Shown: piece by piece, positions 25,298 to 34,149 of the stretch | Numbering within the stretch: position 1 is the stretch's first letter | How the letters are laid out: each line of letters starts with the position of its first letter | DNA from: Saccharothrix sp. NRRL B-16348 | GTDB lineage: Bacteria; Actinomycetota; Actinomycetes; Mycobacteriales; Pseudonocardiaceae | DNA length: 64,000 nt | Reading direction: 5' to 3' | Assembly: GCF_001280085.1 (NCBI RefSeq) | Contig: NZ_LGED01000220.1 | Span: 124,001 to 188,000, forward strand | Translations under genes and position numbers: made by a program | The notes under the pieces: model-generated | Told to the model about the DNA's origin: nothing | The model's input: only the letters and a program-made list of their open reading frames with translations | The model's database searches: none

Positions 25298-25750
25298 ATG
25301 GACGTCGGGTGGTCTGGCAAAGCGGCGGCGGTCGCGGCGGCGGGACTGTTGCTGACCGGTGTGGTCAGCGCCGGAAGTGCCGGGGCGGTACCGCAGACGC
25401 GGGTGATGTTCTCGCTCGAGTTCGCCAACGCCGGTGAGTCCGGCGACCCCGAGCCGTACGGGGCGGTGGTCCTGCGGCTGTCCGACCGGGACAGGTTGCT
25501 GTGGCGTCAAGGGCCCGCCGAGGACATCCCGTCCCAGTGGCGGTACCCGGCGACCGGTTTCGCCGTGGAGGAGGTGGAGTTCCCCGAGGACGCCGTCAAC
25601 GAGGTGTGCGCCTACGTCCGCGAGCGCGACGAGGACTCCGACGACGACCAGCTCGCCGCCGGCTGCCTGCCCTACCGCGGCCACTACGAGCCCTACGTGA
25701 TCGAGGGCCAGGACGGCCAGGTGACCGTCAACATCTATGGCATCGGCTGA
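25298..25750 (+). CDS. Secreted hypothetical protein
   Basis: A 150-residue protein of no family I recognise. A signal peptide is clear (SGKAAAVAAAGLLLTGVVSAGSAGAV). The mature part is acidic (DEDSDDDQ) with two Cys residues and patterns such as VVLRLSDRDRLLWRQ, YVRERDEDSDDD and QVTVNIYGIG. The ATG at 25298 has GGAGG five bases upstream; an ATG six codons earlier has none. The beta-rich tail suggests a small extracellular domain. The 243 bp before it contain nothing recognisable. Confidence 0.6.
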   Translation: MDVGWSGKAAAVAAAGLLLTGVVSAGSAGAVPQTRVMFSLEFANAGESGDPEPYGAVVLRLSDRDRLLWRQGPAEDIPSQWRYPATGFAVEEVEFPEDAVNEVCAYVRERDEDSDDDQLAAGCLPYRGHYEPYVIEGQDGQVTVNIYGIG

Positions 25751-25824
25751 GCGAATCCGCATCCCCGAACAGTGCGCCGGGACACCGCCGGATCGGGGAA
25801 ACCATTACGACCAGGGAGACGGCA

Positions 25825-26091
25825 ATGATCCTTACCGCATCGAAGGTGTTGTCGACGGGGCTGCTCCTCGCGGCCGCCGGAGTCCTGGCGCCGGGGACGG
25901 CGACGGCCGCACCCGCGCCCAGGGACTTCGGCGACTGCATGGACATCGCCGTGGGCGAGCACGACGCCGACCCGTGGATCGCCCACGACGCCTGCGACTC
26001 CCCCGAGTTGACCACCTGCTACCGCATCCTCCGCGACGCCTACGGCCGCCAGCCCTGGATCCTCGACGCCTGCAAAGCCCGAACCGAATGA
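25825..26091 (+). CDS. Small secreted Cys-containing protein
   Basis: An 88-residue precursor with a signal peptide (residues 1-29, VLSTGLLLAAAGVLAPGTATAA) and a mature part of about 59 residues with four Cys (DFGDCMDIAV, DACDSPELTTCYRI, LDACKARTE), so two disulfides are likely. GGGAGACGGCA precedes the ATG. No family recognised. The start lies 74 bases past the stop of the previous secreted protein, so co-expression is possible. Confidence 0.65.
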   Translation: MILTASKVLSTGLLLAAAGVLAPGTATAAPAPRDFGDCMDIAVGEHDADPWIAHDACDSPELTTCYRILRDAYGRQPWILDACKARTE

Positions 26092-26103
26092 CTCCTGCAC
26101 CCT

Positions 26104-26150
26104 GGCGGGCCACGAACGGCGAGAGGCCCTTCGGTTCCGCACGGCCCGCC
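26104..26150. terminator. Possible hairpin between convergent genes
   Basis: GGCGGGCC (26104-26111) and GGCCCGCC (26143-26150) can pair around a 31-base loop between the small secreted protein and the ABC permease. Confidence 0.4.
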
Positions 26151-26170
26151 GGCAAGCGATCGCGAAATCC

Positions 26171-27793
26171 CTAGACGCGCAACGGCCTGCGCGCGGCGAG
26201 CAGCAGGACCACCACCAGCATGACCACGCCCGCCATGGCAACGGCGCCCGGCGGCAGCCCCAGCACCGTCCCGTCGTGGCCCCGGAGCATGCCCATGAAG
26301 TCCAGCATGGGCAGACCGCTGAAACCGCCGTACCACAGCGGAACGTAGACGGCCTGGAACACGCGGTGGGTGCGGCTGAGCGATCCGAGCAGCAGCGCCA
26401 GGGACGGGATGAACAGGGCGGCGGCACCCCAGGAGGTCAGCCCCGCCAGGTCGCCCGCCCAGGCCATCCGGACTGCGGCGGCGCCACCGATACCCGCTGT
26501 CAACAGGACGCCCGCGATCCACTCGGCGACCACCCGCGGCCGGACGGCGGGGTACGGGCCCAGCAGCGCCTGCACGCCGGACTCGTGGCGCTGGGTGCCC
26601 AGGCGTGACCACACCAGGACCGGCCAGATCCACGCGAGGGGCAGCATCAGCCTGCTGATGCCCGGGGTCGTCGCGGCGAACGTGAGCATGATCCCGAAGC
26701 CCGCACCGGCCCACCACCACTTCGACACGCCCTGAACCAGGATGCGCAGCTCACCCGACACCAAGCGGGGGAACACCACCAGCCGGCCGCCGCGCACCAC
26801 CTCGGTCCGCGGACCACCGCGGGCGCTGAACGCCCCGCTCTCCATGGCCGCGATGCCCGGCACGCCGGGAGCGCGGTGCTCGTCCTGCTCCCACGTGGCC
26901 GGCGCGACCGGTCGGCGAGGGAGGAACCGGTTCACCCGCGCCGGGTCGAACCGGCCGAACCACAGCACCGGCAGCAGCGCGACCGCCACCCCTACGCCGA
27001 TCAACGCCAGCCGGGTGAGCAGGAACTCCGCGCTCGGGGTGAAGCCGAGCCACTCGAACGGCACCAGCGGCTCGTCCAGGTAGGTCAGGCCGAGGCTGAA
27101 CTCGCCGCCGGTGACGTCCAGACCGCGCCACAGCATCTCGGCGCCGATCGACTCCACCACCGCGGGCACGCCCAGACCGCCGAGTGGCGCCGCGGGGCTC
27201 TGCCCGGCCAGCGCCGCGACCATCCAGCAGAAGAACCAGAGGACGTTGCCCATGCCCGTTCTGAGCAACGGCGTCAGCTCGAAGAACAGCGCCGCGCTCG
27301 CGGTGAGCACCACCGCCGGGAACGCCATGACCGCGAACGGCGTCAGCAGCGCCACCGGGTCCACCGACGTCGACTCACCGCGGGCCAGCTGCATCACCAG
27401 CGCCGTCACGGCCAGCACGACCAGCATCGACGACAGCACCAGCACGTTGCTGAGGAACTTGGCCGCCAGGTAGGCGGTGGTGCGCAACGGCGTGGCGGCC
27501 AGCAACTGCCCCACGTTGGTGCTCTCGTCGCGGGCGATGGTGTTGCGGACGACGTAGAAGCCGCCCAAGAGCAGCCAGAGGGTGCTCGCCAACGCCGTGG
27601 CCATGCCGACGTACGCGCTGTTGTAGAGCCCTCGGTAGGGCCCCAGCTGCATGATGGCCCAGTGCGAGTCCGCGGCAGGCACCGCGACGTACCCCAGCAG
27701 GATCGCCGCCAGCAGGGTCACTGCGTAGGCGGGTCTGCGCACGCGGTCGCGGAAGTCACCGACCGACAGCGTGATCAGCAGCGCCGGGTTCAC
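26171..27793 (-). CDS. ABC-2 type transporter permease
   Basis: A 540-residue membrane protein with about twelve hydrophobic segments in two halves (VTLLAAILLGYVAV ... WLLLGGFYVVRN; and later FGIMLTFAATTPG ... VVMLVVVLLLAARR). RDESTNVGQLLAATPLRTTAYLAAKFLSN is the cytosolic loop typical of ABC-2 permeases. The long central hydrophilic region carries the second half's coupling loop. It overlaps the ATPase gene by ATGA-type coupling and ends the five-gene reverse operon. Likely exports or handles a peptide or lipid-like molecule sensed by the two-component system. Confidence 0.85.
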   Translation of the reverse strand: MNPALLITLSVGDFRDRVRRPAYAVTLLAAILLGYVAVPAADSHWAIMQLGPYRGLYNSAYVGMATALASTLWLLLGGFYVVRNTIARDESTNVGQLLAATPLRTTAYLAAKFLSNVLVLSSMLVVLAVTALVMQLARGESTSVDPVALLTPFAVMAFPAVVLTASAALFFELTPLLRTGMGNVLWFFCWMVAALAGQSPAAPLGGLGVPAVVESIGAEMLWRGLDVTGGEFSLGLTYLDEPLVPFEWLGFTPSAEFLLTRLALIGVGVAVALLPVLWFGRFDPARVNRFLPRRPVAPATWEQDEHRAPGVPGIAAMESGAFSARGGPRTEVVRGGRLVVFPRLVSGELRILVQGVSKWWWAGAGFGIMLTFAATTPGISRLMLPLAWIWPVLVWSRLGTQRHESGVQALLGPYPAVRPRVVAEWIAGVLLTAGIGGAAAVRMAWAGDLAGLTSWGAAALFIPSLALLLGSLSRTHRVFQAVYVPLWYGGFSGLPMLDFMGMLRGHDGTVLGLPPGAVAMAGVVMLVVVLLLAARRPLRV

Positions 27794-28680
27794 CGCCCCG
27801 CCACGTTCCGGTGGGCGGTCGGGCCGCTGATCACGCCCAGGTAGGCGTCCTCGAGGTCCGGGGGGACCGGCGTGGCGCCCATGGCCGGGTTGACCGAGGA
27901 CAGCAGCCGCACCCGGACGCCTTCCGTGGTGCGGACCATCCGGCTCACGGTGTACCGCGCCTGCACGGCGTTGACCGCCGTGGCGGGCACGGTCGTCTCC
28001 CAGACGTGGCCGTCGATGTCCCGCAGCAGCTGTTCGGGCGTGCCGCGGCGCAGCAGCCGACCGCGGGCGACGATCGCGATGTCGGCGGCCACCGAGTCGA
28101 CGTCGGAGACGATGTGCGTGGACAGCAGCACCACGCGGTTCACGGACAGGTCGCTGAGCAGGTTGCGGAAGCGCACCCGCTCCTCGGGGTCGAGGCCCGC
28201 GGTCGGCTCGTCTACGATGATCACCCGCGGGTCGCCCAGCAGGGTCTGCGCGATGCCGACCCGGCGCATCATGCCCCCGGAGTACTTGCCCAGCGGGCGC
28301 TTGAGCGCTTCGGTGAGGTTGACCAGTACCAGCAGCTCGTCGATGCGCGCCTTGGCCGACCGCGCCGAGATGCCCTTCGCCGCGGCGAGGTAGGTCAGGA
28401 ACTCGCGCGCGGTCAGGTTCGCGTACACGCCGAAGTCCTGCGGCAGGTAGCCGAGCGCGTTGCGCAGGGCGTTGGGGTGCGCCACCGCGTCGACGCCCTC
28501 GAACACCACCCGCCCCGAGGTGGGTCGGGTGACCGTGGCCGCGATGCGCATCAGCGAGGACTTGCCCGCGCCGTTGGGGCCGAGCAGGCCGAGCAGGCCG
28601 GGCTCCAACCGCATGGTCAGGCTGTCCACCGCGCGCTTGCCGCCGCGGTAGACCTTGCTCACGTCGATGAGGTCCAGCAC
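27790..28680 (-). CDS. ABC transporter ATP-binding protein
   Basis: A 296-residue ABC-2 ATPase. Walker A GPNGAGKSS at residues 34-42, Q-loop LPQDFGVYANLT, signature YSGGMMRRVGIAQ, Walker B VIIVDEPTAGLD, switch LSTHIVSDVD. A C-terminal extension of about 75 residues (VSRMVRTTEGVRVRLL) is typical of BcrA/YxlF-like ATPases. The GTG start lies four bases after the stop of a 47-codon peptide gene, preceded by GGCGGGG within it. It works with the downstream permease. Confidence 0.9.
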   Translation of the reverse strand: MLDLIDVSKVYRGGKRAVDSLTMRLEPGLLGLLGPNGAGKSSLMRIAATVTRPTSGRVVFEGVDAVAHPNALRNALGYLPQDFGVYANLTAREFLTYLAAAKGISARSAKARIDELLVLVNLTEALKRPLGKYSGGMMRRVGIAQTLLGDPRVIIVDEPTAGLDPEERVRFRNLLSDLSVNRVVLLSTHIVSDVDSVAADIAIVARGRLLRRGTPEQLLRDIDGHVWETTVPATAVNAVQARYTVSRMVRTTEGVRVRLLSSVNPAMGATPVPPDLEDAYLGVISGPTAHRNVAGR

Positions 28681-28684
28681 GGCG

Positions 28685-28828
28685 CTACCCCGCCTTCGCG
28701 ACGGTCGCCCGGCCCACGCCGGCCTGCACCACCACGGTGCGGGAGCCGGGGAAGTCGGTCATGCTCTCGTTGTCGTTGCAGGCGGTCAACGCCGCCGGCG
28801 CGCCCGCGGTCGTCCTGTGTGATGGCAC
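28685..28828 (-). CDS. 47-residue peptide gene coupled to the ABC operon
   Basis: A small open frame: GTG start with a strong GGGAG five bases upstream (28834-28838 region), stop TAG four bases before the ATPase GTG. The peptide begins MPSHRTTAGAPAALTAC, has NDNESMTDFPGSR in the middle and ends VGRATVAKAG. It has one Cys, no TM helix and no signal peptide. It lies 94 bases after the histidine kinase gene. Good ribosome site plus tight spacing argue for translation. The role is unknown: a signal peptide for the sensor, a transporter substrate or a small subunit are all possible. It could also be only a coupling leader. Confidence 0.55.
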   Translation of the reverse strand: MPSHRTTAGAPAALTACNDNESMTDFPGSRTVVVQAGVGRATVAKAG

Positions 28829-28922
28829 CTTGTCTCCCGGATCCCGTGATTGGTGTCCTCAGCTTCCGGCGCACCGGCGGAACCGGGATCTGCCGTTCGG
28901 GAGAGATCGCCGCACGGGTTCG

Positions 28923-30149
28923 TCACGTGAGGCGGCGGGCCCGTCCTCCGGTCAGGTCGGGTACGGGGAGGCTCGCGGCCACCCGCCAGCCGGAGCCGCG
29001 CGGACCAGCCTCCAGCGTGCCGCCCATGGCCTCGATCCGCTCGCGCAGCGCCACCAGGCCACTGCCCCCACCGGTACGGGGCGCGGCGGAGGTCGCACCC
29101 CGCCCGCCGTCGTCGGCGATCGAGACCTGCACGGCCGTTCCCCCGACGAGGGCCACGACGACGGTCACCGCGCCCACGTCGGACACGTGCCTGCGGACGT
29201 TGGTGAGTGCCTCGAGCACCACGGCGTAGCCGACGGCCTCGCCCTCCCGGTCGAGCTTGCCCAGGGCGGTGTCCTTGACGTCGCAGCGAACTTTGGCACC
29301 GGGCGCGGCACGGGCGAACCGGTCCACCAGGTCCGGCAGGTCGGCCAGGCCGTAGAGCCGGGCGGTCTCGCCCGCGCTCGCGTCGTCGGGCCGGCGCAGT
29401 GCCGCCACGGTGCGGTCCATGGACGCCAACGCCCGCAGTCCGGCATCCTCGACGTGCGCGAACACCGCGCGGGCCTCGTCCTCGTCGTACCGGGCGAACT
29501 GGGCGGCCTGCACCTCGACGACGATCCCGGTCACCTCGTGGGCGACGAAGTCGTGCAGCACCCTGGCGACCTCCAGCCGCTGCTTGCCGCGGGCCTCGGC
29601 CACGGCCGTCACGCGCCGGGTGTCCAAGCTGCGGAGGTAGACCCCGATGCCGATCGCGAAGGGCAGCAGGAGCAGCACGCACCCCAGCCCGAACACCGAG
29701 GCGTCCCACTTCGGCGGATCCGGGTGCAACGTGAAGCGCAGCGGCAGCGCCAGCGCCGCGACGGCCGCCACCGTGGCGACCGGCACGACGCGGTCGGCCC
29801 GCAGCAGCCGCACGGACCGCCCGAGCAGCACCAGCAGCGCGAGCAGTTCGAACGGCAGCCAGAGCAGCGCCATCCCCGGCGGACCGAAGTAGGCCACGTC
29901 CAGCACCAACGACAGCGCGGACACCACCGTCACCACCGAGGCGAGCCCGAACCTGCCCTCGGACGGGCGCCACATCGCCGCCGACATGACCACCGCGGCG
30001 GACAGGGCCACCACAACGGCGCCGGAGGGCAGACCGGGCGTGCCAGAGGGCACGGCGAAGGCGGGTAGCAGCAGGAAGACCGCGCTCAGGACGTGGCGCA
30101 GCACCGGGCGAGCGGGTTTGCGCGCCTCCGTGGCCGGACCGCGGGACAC
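28923..30149 (-). CDS. Sensor histidine kinase (NarL-partner, HisKA_3)
   Basis: A 408-residue membrane kinase. Five to six TM helices occupy residues 15-175 with almost no extracellular domain, so it probably senses a signal in the membrane. The HisKA_3 box EVARVLHDFVAHEVTG places the phospho-acceptor at His199. The ATPase domain has ALTNVRRH (N-box), DDGGRG and GGGSGLVALRERIEAMGG. GTG start three bases after the response regulator stop. It probably controls the peptide/ABC genes just downstream, a layout reminiscent of antibiotic- or peptide-sensing modules. Confidence 0.88.
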   Translation of the reverse strand: MSRGPATEARKPARPVLRHVLSAVFLLLPAFAVPSGTPGLPSGAVVVALSAAVVMSAAMWRPSEGRFGLASVVTVVSALSLVLDVAYFGPPGMALLWLPFELLALLVLLGRSVRLLRADRVVPVATVAAVAALALPLRFTLHPDPPKWDASVFGLGCVLLLLPFAIGIGVYLRSLDTRRVTAVAEARGKQRLEVARVLHDFVAHEVTGIVVEVQAAQFARYDEDEARAVFAHVEDAGLRALASMDRTVAALRRPDDASAGETARLYGLADLPDLVDRFARAAPGAKVRCDVKDTALGKLDREGEAVGYAVVLEALTNVRRHVSDVGAVTVVVALVGGTAVQVSIADDGGRGATSAAPRTGGGSGLVALRERIEAMGGTLEAGPRGSGWRVAASLPVPDLTGGRARRLT

Positions 30150-30152
30150 CGG

Positions 30153-30830
30153 TCAGAACCCTTGTCTGGTCGCGTAACCCATCTCGTGCGCCCACACGGC
30201 GATCCCCACCCGGTTGCGCACGCCGAGCTTGCGCTGGATGGCGGCGACGTGCGTCTTGACCGTGCCCGCGGAGATGAACAGCAGCGTCCCGATGTCGGCG
30301 TTGGTCTGCCCCTCGGCCACCTTGCCCGCGATCTCGATCTCGCGTTCCGTCAACGGCTCGACCGGGGCCCGCCGGTCGGGCTTGGCGTCCACGACGTGGC
30401 GCAGCAGCCGCACGGTGATCGACGGGCTGATCAAGCTGTCGCCGTTGACCGCGGCCCGCACCGCTTCGACCAGCAGCACCGGGCCCGAGCGCTTGAGCAG
30501 GAAGCCGGAGGCGCCGTGGCGCAACGCCGGGTATACGTACTCGTCCAGGTCGAAGGTGGTCACCACGACCACCCGCACCGGCACGGTGGCGTCCGGGCCG
30601 GCGAGCCGCCGGGTGACCTCCAAGCCGTCCATCCTCGGCATCCGGACGTCCAGCAGCGCCACGTCGGGCCGCAGTCGTTGGGCCTGCTCCAGCGCGCTGA
30701 GCCCGTCAGCCGCCTCGCCGACGACCTCCATGTCCGGCTGGCTGTCCAGGACCCGACGCATCCCGCGCCGGACCATGTCCTGGTCGTCGGCTATCAGCAG
30801 ACGGATCGTCACAGTCAGTAATTGTGTCAC
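30153..30830 (-). CDS. NarL/FixJ-type response regulator
   Basis: A 225-residue response regulator. The receiver has the acidic pair in IADDQD, phospho-acceptor Asp61 in LLDVRMPRMDG, and Lys in FLLKRSG. The LuxR-type HTH follows (LTEREIEIAGKVAEGQTNADIG, then FISAGTVKTHVAAIQRKLGVRNR). The GTG at 30830 has GAAGG upstream. A second in-frame GTG at 30812, preceded closely by an A+T-rich ACAATTAC, could be a leaderless start. It leads an operon with kinase, peptide and ABC genes. The strong hairpin just upstream isolates it from the peptidase gene. Confidence 0.9.
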   Translation of the reverse strand: MTQLLTVTIRLLIADDQDMVRRGMRRVLDSQPDMEVVGEAADGLSALEQAQRLRPDVALLDVRMPRMDGLEVTRRLAGPDATVPVRVVVVTTFDLDEYVYPALRHGASGFLLKRSGPVLLVEAVRAAVNGDSLISPSITVRLLRHVVDAKPDRRAPVEPLTEREIEIAGKVAEGQTNADIGTLLFISAGTVKTHVAAIQRKLGVRNRVGIAVWAHEMGYATRQGF

Positions 30831-30845
30831 ACCGCCTTCGACCGA

Positions 30846-30873
30846 GGGGCACTGCCGGAGTCGGCAGTGCCCC
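30846..30873 (-). terminator. Strong hairpin terminator after peptidase gene
   Basis: GGGGCACTGCCG (30846-30857) and its exact complement (30862-30873) with a GAGT loop. It lies 12 bases past the peptidase stop and only 16 bases before the response regulator start, so that gene's promoter must overlap it or be very short. Confidence 0.85.
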
Positions 30874-30884
30874 ACGCTCGGGTG

Positions 30885-31625
30885 TCAGCAGTTCGGCGCG
30901 CTCCACGTGCGGACGGTGTCGTTCGCGACGTGCGTGTGGTCGTTGTGGCCCGGGTAGCCCGGGCCGAGGATTTCCTCGAAGCCGGACGTCTTGGCCGCGT
31001 GGTACATCTGGCACAGCGTCGGGCCGCTGCGGGTGCTGAAGTCGGTGGCCTGGCCGTACATGTGCCGGCTGTTCGACGCACCGCCGACCGAGCGGTTGCA
31101 GGCGACGCTGCGGAACGAGATGCTGACGACCATCGGTCGGTCGCCCAGCTTGTGCCGCATCGCTTCCAGCTGCCACATCATCCGCAGCGTGTTCCGCTTC
31201 GCGGTCGTGGCGTCGACCATGCCGCCGTTGAAGTTGTTCGCGCCGCAGTTGTCGTCCATCTCGCCGTACGAGAAGTGGATCGGCGTGCAGTCGGCGTCCT
31301 GCAGGGCGTAGATCTTGTTGAACACCCCCTGGCCGGCGATGCTGTCGACGGGGAGGCCGTACGCGTCCTTGAACCGGCTGACCGCGCGGGCCGTGGCGGG
31401 CCCGAAGTCGCCGTCGATGGCCAGGTTCTCGCCGGACGCGACCCAGCCCGCGAGCCGGACCTGCAGTTCGGCGACGTCGTTGCCGCTCGAGCCCTCGGTG
31501 AGCGTGCGGTTCCAGGTGTAGCAACCGTCGGCGGAGGCAGGGTTCGGCGCCACCACGTCCGCCGTCACCGTGCCCGCGACGGCGATCCCCAAGGCGGACA
31601 ATAAGTACAACAGCCTTCTGCGCAT
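30885..31625 (-). CDS. Secreted zinc D-Ala-D-Ala carboxypeptidase with PG-binding domain
   Basis: A 246-residue exported enzyme acting on cell-wall peptides. Signal peptide 1-32 (LLYLLSALGIAVAGTVTADVV). A peptidoglycan-binding type 1 domain spans about 45-108 (VAELQVRLAGWV, DGDFGPATARAVSRFK). An M15_3/VanY-like peptidase domain follows, with zinc ligands His188 and Asp195 in SRHMYGQATDFS and His230/His232 in HNDHTHVA. Several Cys pairs stabilise it, as in the Streptomyces albus G enzyme. GGAGG precedes the ATG. It may hydrolyse the cell's own or a competitor's peptidoglycan. Confidence 0.92.
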   Translation of the reverse strand: MRRRLLYLLSALGIAVAGTVTADVVAPNPASADGCYTWNRTLTEGSSGNDVAELQVRLAGWVASGENLAIDGDFGPATARAVSRFKDAYGLPVDSIAGQGVFNKIYALQDADCTPIHFSYGEMDDNCGANNFNGGMVDATTAKRNTLRMMWQLEAMRHKLGDRPMVVSISFRSVACNRSVGGASNSRHMYGQATDFSTRSGPTLCQMYHAAKTSGFEEILGPGYPGHNDHTHVANDTVRTWSAPNC

Positions 31626-31775
31626 ACGTGTGCCTCCACGTTAACTGATCGTTCACCGAACGGAGACCTTGTCGAAATGTGATCCAAGGTCATGATCCGT
31701 ATAGTTCGCGCTCGCGACAAAGATCTCCATGCGAGCAACCGTCGGTTCACCGTCAACTTGTCCGCAGGTGACTGG

Positions 31776-34076
31776 ATGCATGACGACGAGGCGCCGCCAC
31801 CGGCGGCGGAACCCGTGGAGCTGTCGAGCCTGCTCCGCTCGTTTCGCACCCGCGCCCTGCTCACCCAAGAGGAACTGGCCGAACGCGCGGGGCTGGGTGT
31901 GTCCAGCATCCGCGGCGCGGAGTCCGGCCGGATCCGCCGCCCGCGTGCCGCCTCCGTCCGCCAACTCGCGGACGCCCTGAACCTTCCCGCGCCGGATCGG
32001 GACCGCCTGATCCAGGCCGCCCTCGGCGCGCCGGGCGAACCCACGACGGCGGGGCGCTCGGATCGGGTGGACACCGCGCCGGCGCAGTTACCCCCGGCCG
32101 CACCGGGCTTCGTCGGACGCGCGACCGCGCTCGGCGCCCTGGACGCGTTGCTGCCCGCCTGTGACGAACCGGGCGGCACGATCGCGGCGATCTCCGGCAT
32201 GGCCGGTGTCGGCAAGACCGCGTTGGCCCTGCATTGGGCACACCGGATCGCCGACCGCTTCCCGGACGGGCAGCTCTACGTCAACCTGCGCGCCTTCGAC
32301 CCGACCGGGGAGCCGGTTCCTCCCGCCGAAGCCCTCCGCGACCTGCTCGACGCACTCAACGTGCCGCCGCACCGCGTCCCGTCCACCCTGAACGCCCAGA
32401 CCGGGCTCTACCGCAGCCTGCTCGGCAACCGCCGGATGCTCATCCTGCTCGACAACGCCCGCGACACCGAGCAGGTCCGCCGGCTGCTGCCCGGAGCCGA
32501 CGGTTGCCTCGTGATCGTGACCAGCCGGGACCGTCTCACGAGCCTGGTCGCCATCGAGGGCGCTCAACCCCTGCCCTTGGACGTGCTCACCGTCGGCGAA
32601 GCCCGTGAGCTCTTGGCGCTGCGCATCGGGACCGCCCGCGCCGCGGCCGACCCGGAGGCCGTCGACGAGATCATCGACCGGTGCGGCCGGCTGCCACTGG
32701 CCCTCGCCGTCGTCGCCGCTCGCGCCGGCACCCAGCCCGGTGTGCCACTCCCCCTCCTCGCCAAGGACATGAGGCAGGCGGGCGACGTCCTCGATTCGCT
32801 GGACGAGCCCGGTGACCCGGCCGACCTGCGGACGCTGTTCTCCTGGTCCTACCAGGACCTGGACGAGGACGCCGCTCGGATGTTCCGGCTGTTGGGCCTG
32901 CACCCCGGCCCCGAGGTGTCGACGGCCGCCGCGGCCTGCCTCGCGGACGTCACCCGCGCACGAGGCCAGACCCTGCTGTCGCGACTGACCCGCGTGCACC
33001 TGATCTTCGAACTCACACCGGGACGGTACGGCCTGCACAACCTGTTGCACGCCTACGCGGCCGAGCTGGCCCTGGCCGAGGAGAGCGCCGATCGCCGTCG
33101 TACGGCCACCCACCGACTGCTCGACCACTACGTCCACACCGCGTACGCGGCGGCCCGGCGGCTCAGCCCTCATCGCCCGACGAGCGTTCCCGATCCGCCT
33201 CCACGACCCGACGGAGAGGACGTCGACGACCCGGCAGCCGCGCTGGCGTGGTTCCGCGCCGAGTTCCCGGTCCTGCGCGGCCTGGCCGACCAGACCGCGG
33301 CCGCCGGGCTACCCCTGCACACCTGGCAGCTCGCCTGGGGCCTGCGGGACTTCCTGCACCGGCAGGGGCACTGGCACCACATGGTGTCGATCCACCGGTC
33401 GGCCCTGAACGCCGCCCGTGAGCTGCAAGACCGGGCACTGGCGGCCTATGCCCTCCGCAACCTCGGCACGGCGTCGACCAGGCTGGGCCGGTTCGAGGAA
33501 GCCGAGGACCACCACGCGGAAGCGCTCAGCCTGTCGACCGCGCTCGCGGACCACGTCGGGATGGCCAACGCCGAACTCTGCCTGATCGAACTGGCCGAAG
33601 CACGGCGGCAGTACGACATCGCGCTGGTGCACGCCCGCCGCGCCTTGCGCCACTACCGGGCCGCGGGTGACAAACCCGGCGAGGCTCACGCGCTCAACGG
33701 GCTCGCCTGGGCCTCCCTGCACCTCGGTCATTACGACGCCGCGATCCGCTACGGCCGCCAAGCGCTGACGGTCTGGGAAACGACCCGGAACCCGCTCGGC
33801 GCCGCCCACGTCATCGCCAACCTCGGTCACGCCCACCGCGGGCTCGGCAAGCTCCCGGAAGCCATCACCTTCCTCCAACGCGCCCTCCCGCTGTCGGTGG
33901 AGGTGGGCGATCGCTACCTGGAAGCCGAAGTCCTCACCGCGATCGGGGACGTCCACCACGCCGCGGACGACCCCGACCAGGCGCGGCAGGCGTGGGATCG
34001 GGCCCGGGAGATCCTCCGGATGCTCGGGCACGCCAAGGTGGAGGAGCTGCGGGCCAGGTTGGGCGACGACCGTTAG
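31776..34076 (+). CDS. XRE-HTH / NB-ARC / TPR transcriptional regulator
   Basis: A 766-residue STAND-type regulator. An N-terminal XRE helix-turn-helix (residues about 15-72, LLTQEELAERAGLGVSSIRG) is followed by an NB-ARC NTPase with P-loop GMAGVGKT (141-148), Walker B MLILLDN and a GLPL-like CGRLPLALAV. A TPR array fills the C-terminal 300 residues (AYALRNLGTASTRLGRFEEAEDHHAEAL and four more). Such proteins act as pathway-specific or stress regulators that oligomerise on a signal. The ATG at 31776 has AGGTGA upstream; an earlier ATG at 31692 does not. It is divergent from the peptidase gene, with TATAGT at 31700-31705 as a possible -10 box. Confidence 0.87.
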   Translation: MHDDEAPPPAAEPVELSSLLRSFRTRALLTQEELAERAGLGVSSIRGAESGRIRRPRAASVRQLADALNLPAPDRDRLIQAALGAPGEPTTAGRSDRVDTAPAQLPPAAPGFVGRATALGALDALLPACDEPGGTIAAISGMAGVGKTALALHWAHRIADRFPDGQLYVNLRAFDPTGEPVPPAEALRDLLDALNVPPHRVPSTLNAQTGLYRSLLGNRRMLILLDNARDTEQVRRLLPGADGCLVIVTSRDRLTSLVAIEGAQPLPLDVLTVGEARELLALRIGTARAAADPEAVDEIIDRCGRLPLALAVVAARAGTQPGVPLPLLAKDMRQAGDVLDSLDEPGDPADLRTLFSWSYQDLDEDAARMFRLLGLHPGPEVSTAAAACLADVTRARGQTLLSRLTRVHLIFELTPGRYGLHNLLHAYAAELALAEESADRRRTATHRLLDHYVHTAYAAARRLSPHRPTSVPDPPPRPDGEDVDDPAAALAWFRAEFPVLRGLADQTAAAGLPLHTWQLAWGLRDFLHRQGHWHHMVSIHRSALNAARELQDRALAAYALRNLGTASTRLGRFEEAEDHHAEALSLSTALADHVGMANAELCLIELAEARRQYDIALVHARRALRHYRAAGDKPGEAHALNGLAWASLHLGHYDAAIRYGRQALTVWETTRNPLGAAHVIANLGHAHRGLGKLPEAITFLQRALPLSVEVGDRYLEAEVLTAIGDVHHAADDPDQARQAWDRAREILRMLGHAKVEELRARLGDDR

Positions 34077-34083
34077 GGCCGAT

Positions 34084-34132
34084 ACCGGTTACCTGGACTG
34101 CGTTGTCACCAACCGGCATGCAGGTAGCCGGT
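34084..34132. terminator. Possible hairpin between convergent genes
   Basis: ACCGGTTACCTG (34084-34095) pairs with CAGGTAGCCGGT (34121-34132) at 11 of 12 positions plus a G-T pair, with a 25-base loop. Confidence 0.5.
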
Positions 34133-34149
34133 CTGCCGGAGATCGTGAT

